Shown here one piece after another: positions 19,149 through 23,003 of a stretch of DNA of 23,003 bases. The DNA is taken from NCBI GenBank assembly GCA_910585535.1, contig CAJUFK010000043.1:1-23003 (forward strand), in the 5' to 3' direction. The first letter of the stretch is position 1, and each line of letters opens with the position of its first letter. Both the position numbers and the translations under genes were made by a program. This DNA is from an uncultured Angelakisella sp. (GTDB lineage: Bacteria > Bacillota > Clostridia > Oscillospirales > Ruminococcaceae). A model generated the notes under the pieces. The model did no database searches, was not told the origin of the DNA, and saw nothing but the letters and a program-made list of their open reading frames with translations.

Positions 19149-20279
19149 ATGGCCAAGGAAAAAGAGAGCAAGGTAAAGGTACTCGCCCCTATCACCGATG
19201 TGGACGAGCGAAAGAAGGCGCTGGACACCTGCCTGGGCCAGATCGAAAAGCAGTTCGGCAAGGGCGCGGTGATGAAGCTGGGGCAGAACGCCACCATGAA
19301 CGTGGAGGCCATCCCCACCGGCAGCCTTTCTCTGGACATCGCCTTGGGCATCGGCGGCGTGCCCCGGGGGCGGATCATCGAGATCTATGGACCGGAATCC
19401 TCCGGTAAGACCACGGTGGCCCTTCATGTGGTGGCCCAGGCCCAAAAGCTGGGGGGCAATGCCGTCTTTATCGACGTGGAACACGCCCTGGATCCCGTGT
19501 ATGCCAAGGCCCTGGGGGTGGACATCGACTCCCTTCTGGTGAGCCAGCCGGATACCGGGGAGCAGGCCCTGGAGATCTGTGAGGCCCTGGTGCGTTCCGG
19601 CGCCATCGATGTGGCGGTGGTGGACTCGGTGGCGGCCATGGTCACCAAGGCGGAGATCGAAGGGGAGATGGGGGACAGCCATGTTGGCCTCCAGGCCCGG
19701 CTTATGTCCCAGGCCCTCCGGAAACTCACCGGGGCCATCGGCAAATCCAACGCTGTGGTCATCTTCATCAACCAGCTTCGGGAAAAGATCGGCGTGATGT
19801 ACGGCAACCCGGAGACCACCCCCGGCGGCCGGGCCCTGAAGTTCTATTCCTCGGTGCGTCTGGACGTCCGCAAGGTGGAGGCCCTGAAGGACGGCGGGGA
19901 GATCATCGGCAACCGCACCCGGGTCAAGGTGGTAAAAAACAAGGTGGCCCCGCCCTTCCAGCAAGCGGAATTCGACATCCTTTACGGCCAGGGGATCTCC
20001 CGGGACGGGGAGGTGCTGGACATGGCGGTGAAGCTGGACATCATCCAAAAGAGCGGTTCCTGGTTCTCCTACAACGGGGAAAGATTGGGCCAGGGCCGGG
20101 ACAAGGTGCGGGATTACCTCCGGGACAACCCGGCGTTCTGTGAAGAGGTGGCCCAGAAGGTGATGGAGAACCGGGATCAGCTGAAAAAGGTTCCCGGCGG
20201 CAAGGCTGCCGCCCCCAAAAAGCTGGGCCAGGTGGACATCACCGCCGAGGTGGAGGACAACGACGAAGCGTCGGAGTGA
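19149..20279 (+). CDS. recA: Recombinase A
   Basis: The protein has 376 residues; the ATG follows AGGAGGACACACC. It forms filaments on single-stranded DNA, drives strand exchange and triggers LexA cleavage. Walker A is 'GPESSGKTT' (81-89). The conserved blocks 'EGEMGDSHVGLQARLMSQAL', 'FINQLREKIGVMYGNPE' and 'TPGGRALKFYSSVRLD' (L2 region to strand) are all present. Two usually conserved positions differ: 'FIDVEHALDP' (Val110 for Ala) and 'VTKAEIEG' (Thr for the usual Pro). The acidic C-tail 'EVEDNDEASE' is typical. No recX follows; a terminator and a MerR gene do. Confidence 0.98.
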   Translation: MAKEKESKVKVLAPITDVDERKKALDTCLGQIEKQFGKGAVMKLGQNATMNVEAIPTGSLSLDIALGIGGVPRGRIIEIYGPESSGKTTVALHVVAQAQKLGGNAVFIDVEHALDPVYAKALGVDIDSLLVSQPDTGEQALEICEALVRSGAIDVAVVDSVAAMVTKAEIEGEMGDSHVGLQARLMSQALRKLTGAIGKSNAVVIFINQLREKIGVMYGNPETTPGGRALKFYSSVRLDVRKVEALKDGGEIIGNRTRVKVVKNKVAPPFQQAEFDILYGQGISRDGEVLDMAVKLDIIQKSGSWFSYNGERLGQGRDKVRDYLRDNPAFCEEVAQKVMENRDQLKKVPGGKAAAPKKLGQVDITAEVEDNDEASE

Positions 20280-20296
20280 GCCGCTGCTGCAAAAAA

Positions 20297-20335
20297 AGTC
20301 TCTGGAGAACCTTGGGGCTCCGGGGGCTTTTTTTT
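20297..20335 (+). terminator. Intrinsic terminator of recA
   Basis: AGTCTCTGGAG (20297-20307) pairs with CTCCGGGGGCT (20318-20328) using several G-T pairs, followed by eight T. It begins 18 bases after the recA stop. Confidence 0.85.
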
Positions 20336-20401
20336 CGCGGGACAGCCGGGGATAAGGGCGGCGGAATAAGCTGAAGCGGCAGAAAAATTGCTGGCAAGCC
20401 C

Positions 20402-20432
20402 TTGACTCTTACACCGTGAGATACCTTATACT
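20402..20432 (+). promoter_or_regulatory. MerR-type promoter with 19-bp spacer and central dyad
   Basis: TTGACT (20402-20407), a 19-base spacer and TATACT (20427-20432). Between them lies the dyad TCTTACACCGTGAGA (20407-20421). The overlong spacer with a dyad between -35 and -10 is the hallmark of promoters that MerR-family proteins activate by DNA distortion. It lies 37 bases before the MerR gene it precedes, so autoregulation is likely. Confidence 0.8.
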
Positions 20433-20469
20433 TGGACTCGGGCCCAGAAAAGAGAAGGAGGAAGGACAG

Positions 20470-21288
20470 ATGCTTAAGATCGGCTTGTTTTCCAAGCTTT
20501 CCCGGATCAGCATTCGGATGCTTCGTTATTACGACGAGAACGGACTGCTGACCCCCGGGGAAGTGGACCCCGCCACCGGATACCGGTATTACCACGAGAG
20601 CCAGCTGATGGAGGCGGAACGCCTTTTGGCCCTGCGGGAAATGGGCTTTGGGGTGGAGGCCATGGGGGCGATCCTCCGGGCCTACCAGGACCCGGAAGCC
20701 CTGGGCCAATTCCTCCGGGTACGCAGGGAGGAGCTGCGGGCTGAATTGGAAAAGACCCGGCAGCGCCTTGCTCTGCTGGAGACCACCCTGGAACGGGTGG
20801 GAAAGGATGGAATGATTATGAAATACAACGTTACGGTGAAGGAACTCCCCCGGCGCCAGGTGGCCAGCCTCCGGTCCATTATCCCCGGCTATTGGCAGGA
20901 GGGGGAACTGTGGGGCCGGATGATGACAGAGACCGCCGGCCAGAACCTTCAGATTGCCGAACCCTGCTACAGCATAGCCATCTTTCACGACAAGGAGTAC
21001 CGGGAGGAAAATGTGGATGTAGAGGTCCAGATGGCGGTGAAGGGAAGCTATCGGGATACCGACAGCGTTCGCTTTTTCACGGCGGAGCCCCAGACCATCG
21101 CCTCGGTGACCGTCCAGGGCAGCTACCAGCAGATGGGGCGGGTGAACCAGGTGTTGGCAAGCTGGATTGCCGGGAACGGCTATGAGATCAACGGCTCCAT
21201 GTTCAACATCTACCACGTAGGCCCTGCCCAGACCGCCGACGAGAGCCAATGGGTCACCGAGGTTTGTATGCCGGTGGAAAAGAAGTAG
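20470..21288 (+). CDS. MerR-family regulator with GyrI-like effector domain (BmrR-type)
   Basis: The protein has 272 residues; ATG 20470 follows AAGGAGGAAGGACAG. An in-frame upstream start at 20416 lies inside the promoter. Residues 1-70 are the winged helix ('LKIGLFSKLSRISIRMLRYY', 'GLLTPGEVDPATGYRYY'). A coiled coil follows ('RREELRAELEKTRQRLALLE', ~80-115), and then a GyrI-like small-molecule domain from 'KYNVTVKELPRRQVASLRSI' to 'ESQWVTEVCMPVEKK'. BmrR-like proteins sense lipophilic or cationic compounds and switch on efflux or response genes. No efflux gene is next to it, so it may control only itself here or act elsewhere. Confidence 0.93.
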   Translation: MLKIGLFSKLSRISIRMLRYYDENGLLTPGEVDPATGYRYYHESQLMEAERLLALREMGFGVEAMGAILRAYQDPEALGQFLRVRREELRAELEKTRQRLALLETTLERVGKDGMIMKYNVTVKELPRRQVASLRSIIPGYWQEGELWGRMMTETAGQNLQIAEPCYSIAIFHDKEYREENVDVEVQMAVKGSYRDTDSVRFFTAEPQTIASVTVQGSYQQMGRVNQVLASWIAGNGYEINGSMFNIYHVGPAQTADESQWVTEVCMPVEKK

Positions 21289-21341
21289 TTCTGCCCGGAG
21301 CAGGAGGGGATCTTGGGGGTCAGAAGCCCGGCAGCGGCAAG

Positions 21342-21376
21342 CCGCCGTACAGGATTTTTCCTGTGCGGCGGTTTTT
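21342..21376 (+). terminator. Strong intrinsic terminator of the MerR gene
   Basis: CCGCCGTACAGGA (21342-21354) pairs with TCCTGTGCGGCGG (21359-21371), with one G-T pair and a TTTT loop, followed by TTTTT. Confidence 0.92.
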
Positions 21377-21599
21377 GTATAGCACTTCATTGCCAAAATA
21401 AAGAAAAAATCATAAAATCTGTTTTCGGCAATATAACAGATAAGTAACTTAAATATAGAGTAAACCCATTTATCTGCCAGAAAATCGGGATAAAATGAAA
21501 AAATACCTCCTGATTGCGGCAAATCGAGCAGCCCGTAGAAGCTGGGCTGGCAGAGCAGGACTTCCACAAAGGCGGCGGAAAATAAAGCGGCCGTGGGGA
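21377..21599. other. Intergenic region, no gene recognised
   Basis: The first part (to about 21510) is AT-rich and holds modest inverted repeats: ATTGCCAAAA near 21390 against TTTTCGGCAAT near 21425, and TCTGTT/AACAGA. The second part is GC-richer with a short hairpin (AGCCC...GGGCT). Open frames crossing here show no recognisable protein and lack ribosome sites. It may be a decayed gene, but nothing supports a specific one. Confidence 0.5.
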
Positions 21600-21647
21600 T
21601 GGACTTTCAGCAAACGATAGGGTATATTTAGTACCAGATTGGTTTGC
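21600..21647 (+). promoter_or_regulatory. Promoter and operator-like dyad of the LacI-family gene
   Basis: TGGACT (21600-21605), 17 bases, TATATT (21623-21628) is a fair promoter. Over its -10 lies a nested dyad: outer arms GCAAAC (21610-21615) and GTTTGC (21642-21647), inner arms GGTA and TACC. LacI-family proteins often repress their own gene, and this dyad is well placed for that. The leader to ATG 21742 is about 105 bases with no other clear signal. Confidence 0.5.
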
Positions 21648-21741
21648 CGGAAAGAGCGGTTCCCCTGCCGTCTGCGGCGGAGGAAAGGGGAGGACCGGGG
21701 CGCAGGCCGCACCATCATCGCTGCCTACAGGAGGAAATAAC

Positions 21742-22743
21742 ATGGCCAGCCAGAAAGAGATTGCAAAAAAGGCGGGGGTGTCGGTTTCCACCGTCTCCCG
21801 GGTGCTGGGGGGGATGGGGGAGAAGGCCGCCTCCCCGGAGGTCGCCTGGAAGATCTGGGAGGCCGCCCGGGAACTGGGCTACACCCCAAACCCCGCCGCC
21901 CGCGCCCTCCGCTTGGGCGAAACAGACAAAAAAGATCCGCCCCGTCTGGTCACTTTGCTGGCCCGGGTCACCGACACCGAAAGCGACCCCTTTTTCCAGG
22001 CCCTGGCCCAGGCGGTGGACCAGGAGATCCTCCGCCAGGGCTGTCCCCTCCTCCCCTCGGTTTCCTTGGAGCAGGGGATGGAACGGAACTTCCGGCGCCT
22101 GGAGCGGCTGCGGCCCAGTGGGCTGGTCCTTTTGGGCCGCTGTTCCGGGGAGGCTGCCCGGCGCCTGGGGCGGCGGTGGCCCGCCATCGCCGTGGGGCTG
22201 AATCCCTCGGGCCAGGCGGAGATCGACCAGGTGCTTTGCAGCGGACGGGAAGCCGCCCAAATGGCGATGGAGCATCTTCTGGGGCAGGGCCACACGAGAA
22301 TCGCTTACCTGGGGGAATGCTCGGTGGAAAACCGGTACAGCGGCTACTGGGAGACCCTGCGGGAGAAGGGGCTGCCCTTTCTTCGGGAGCTGGTTTGGGA
22401 AACGCCCCAAACCGCCGAGGGCGGGGAACGGGGGGCGGTGGCTCTCATGGCCCTGGAGGAGCCCCCCACCGCCATCTTCTGCGCCAACGACAGCGTAGCC
22501 CTGGGGGCGGTGCGGGGACTGCGGAAAAAGGGTTTGGCGGTTCCGGCGGATGTGGCGATTATCTCGGTGGACGACATCGCCCCGGCGGGGATGGTCCACC
22601 CCCAGCTGACGACCATCCACATCCCCAAGGACGATATGGGGCGGCTGGCGGTAAAGCTGCTTCTGGACCGGATCGCCGGGGGACACAGCGAACGGCTTCA
22701 GCTCCGCCTGCCCTGCCGCCTGGTGGTGCGGGAGAGCGTTTGA
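21742..22743 (+). CDS. LacI-family transcriptional regulator
   Basis: The protein has 333 residues with ATG after AGGAGGAAATAAC. The N-terminal helix-turn-helix 'MASQKEIAKKAGVSVSTVSR' is followed by the hinge helix 'NPAARALRLGE' (~51-61). A periplasmic-binding-like domain follows, with 'VTLLARVTDTESDPFFQALAQ', 'SGLVLLGRCS', 'AMEHLLGQGHTRIAYLGE' and 'AIFCANDSVALGAVRGLRKK', then 'DVAIISVDDIAPAGMVHPQL' and 'DDMGRLAVKLLLDRI'. It binds a sugar or sugar-like effector. No sugar operon adjoins it, so its targets lie outside the window, or include the LacI-like dyad at 5699-5718 (weak inference). Confidence 0.95.
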   Translation: MASQKEIAKKAGVSVSTVSRVLGGMGEKAASPEVAWKIWEAARELGYTPNPAARALRLGETDKKDPPRLVTLLARVTDTESDPFFQALAQAVDQEILRQGCPLLPSVSLEQGMERNFRRLERLRPSGLVLLGRCSGEAARRLGRRWPAIAVGLNPSGQAEIDQVLCSGREAAQMAMEHLLGQGHTRIAYLGECSVENRYSGYWETLREKGLPFLRELVWETPQTAEGGERGAVALMALEEPPTAIFCANDSVALGAVRGLRKKGLAVPADVAIISVDDIAPAGMVHPQLTTIHIPKDDMGRLAVKLLLDRIAGGHSERLQLRLPCRLVVRESV

Positions 22744-22827
22744 CCCGGAGCTGGAAACGCCAGGGAGAAAAATCTCTAGGAGTAGACAAACCGCGTTTAT
22801 CAAAGCACAAGCGGTCAATCGAGCCAA

Positions 22828-23003
22828 GTAAAGTTTTCGTCCACCTTTTTCAAAAGGTTGGGCGTAGCCCACGTTGGGCGCAGCCCACGTCCGGAGGACC
22901 TGAAGGGGCACAGCCCCGTTAGGGCTCAGAGTCCAGGGACAGCGTCCCTGGTCGCCCTCCGCAGAGGGCGAAATACTCTCATACGGAGTGAGCTTTTCTG
23001 CCG
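22828..23003 (+). repeat. Array of short hairpins, likely dispersed genome repeat
   Basis: No gene is visible after the LacI stop. Six hairpins with 2-4 base loops follow closely: ACCTTTT/AAAAGGT (22843-22858), TGGGC/GCCCA twice (22859-22871, 22875-22887), GGGGC/GCCCC (22905-22917), CCAGGGAC/GTCCCTGG (22933-22951) and TCGCCCTC/GAGGGCGA (22952-22971). The first hairpin with its TAAAGTTTTCG lead-in resembles, in inverted orientation, the one at 98-132. Similar hairpin strings are, from memory, common between genes in Oscillospiraceae. The array runs off the window end. Confidence 0.65.

Noticed and set aside
20239..21567. A 442-codon minus-strand open frame over the end of recA, the MerR gene and the following gap
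   Set aside because: Most of it is antisense to MerR. The part in the AT-rich gap has no ribosome site and no recognisable protein.
1..23003. CRISPR array, tRNA, rRNA, prophage or transposase genes
   Set aside because: No regularly spaced repeats, cloverleaf genes, rRNA motifs, integrases or transposases were seen on either strand.

Overview
The window looks like chromosome from a GC-rich member of the Clostridia, most likely a gut Oscillospiraceae relative (Flavonifractor, Intestinimonas or Dysosmobacter type). This is an inference from Gram-positive style AGGAGG ribosome sites, a Firmicutes-type RecA, and GC-rich coding sequence interrupted by AT-rich islands. Short hairpin repeats of the kind I recall from that family's intergenic regions also fit. 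There are no rRNA or tRNA genes, CRISPR arrays or complete insertion sequences.

Left part (1-9912). An AT-rich, possibly acquired DUF4304-like gene and a family 4 glycosyltransferase are bracketed by two direct copies of a ~105-110 bp element with terminal inverted repeats. Next, on the minus strand, comes a three-gene operon: a triosephosphate isomerase homologue, a LarA-type nickel racemase homologue and a TauE/SafE permease. Two dyads lie at its promoter. Then come rarA, a small two-CxxC zinc-ribbon gene broken by a one-base slip in a G run, and glyA, which overlaps that small gene. A second repeat family sits just upstream of the glycosyltransferase and glyA promoters, in the same orientation relative to each gene. 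An AT-rich divergent pair follows: a Rossmann-like (SLOG-like) protein and an XRE regulator.

Middle (9985-14785, minus strand). This is a five-gene operon for extracellular O-acylation: an MBOAT acyltransferase, a DHHW (AlgJ/AlgX-like) protein and a DctP-like lipoprotein. Two overlapping AT-richer genes, one a PD-(D/E)XK-like DUF4365 protein, are inserted between the MBOAT and DHHW genes. The operon starts from a symmetric promoter block that also fires to the right.

Right part (14854-23003). The rightward operon encodes an NTF2-like protein, a 91-residue unknown, an EamA exporter, an F420-ligase-like protein and a patatin-like hydrolase, several translationally coupled. A DinJ/YoeB-type toxin-antitoxin pair, recA, a MerR/GyrI-type regulator with a classic 19-bp-spacer promoter, and a LacI-family regulator follow. 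The window ends in an array of small hairpins related, in inverted orientation, to a hairpin near its left edge.

The best candidates for something undescribed are the TPI-LarA-TSUP operon with its LarA active-site change, the two-gene nuclease-like cassette inside the acylation operon, and the paired promoter-upstream repeats.
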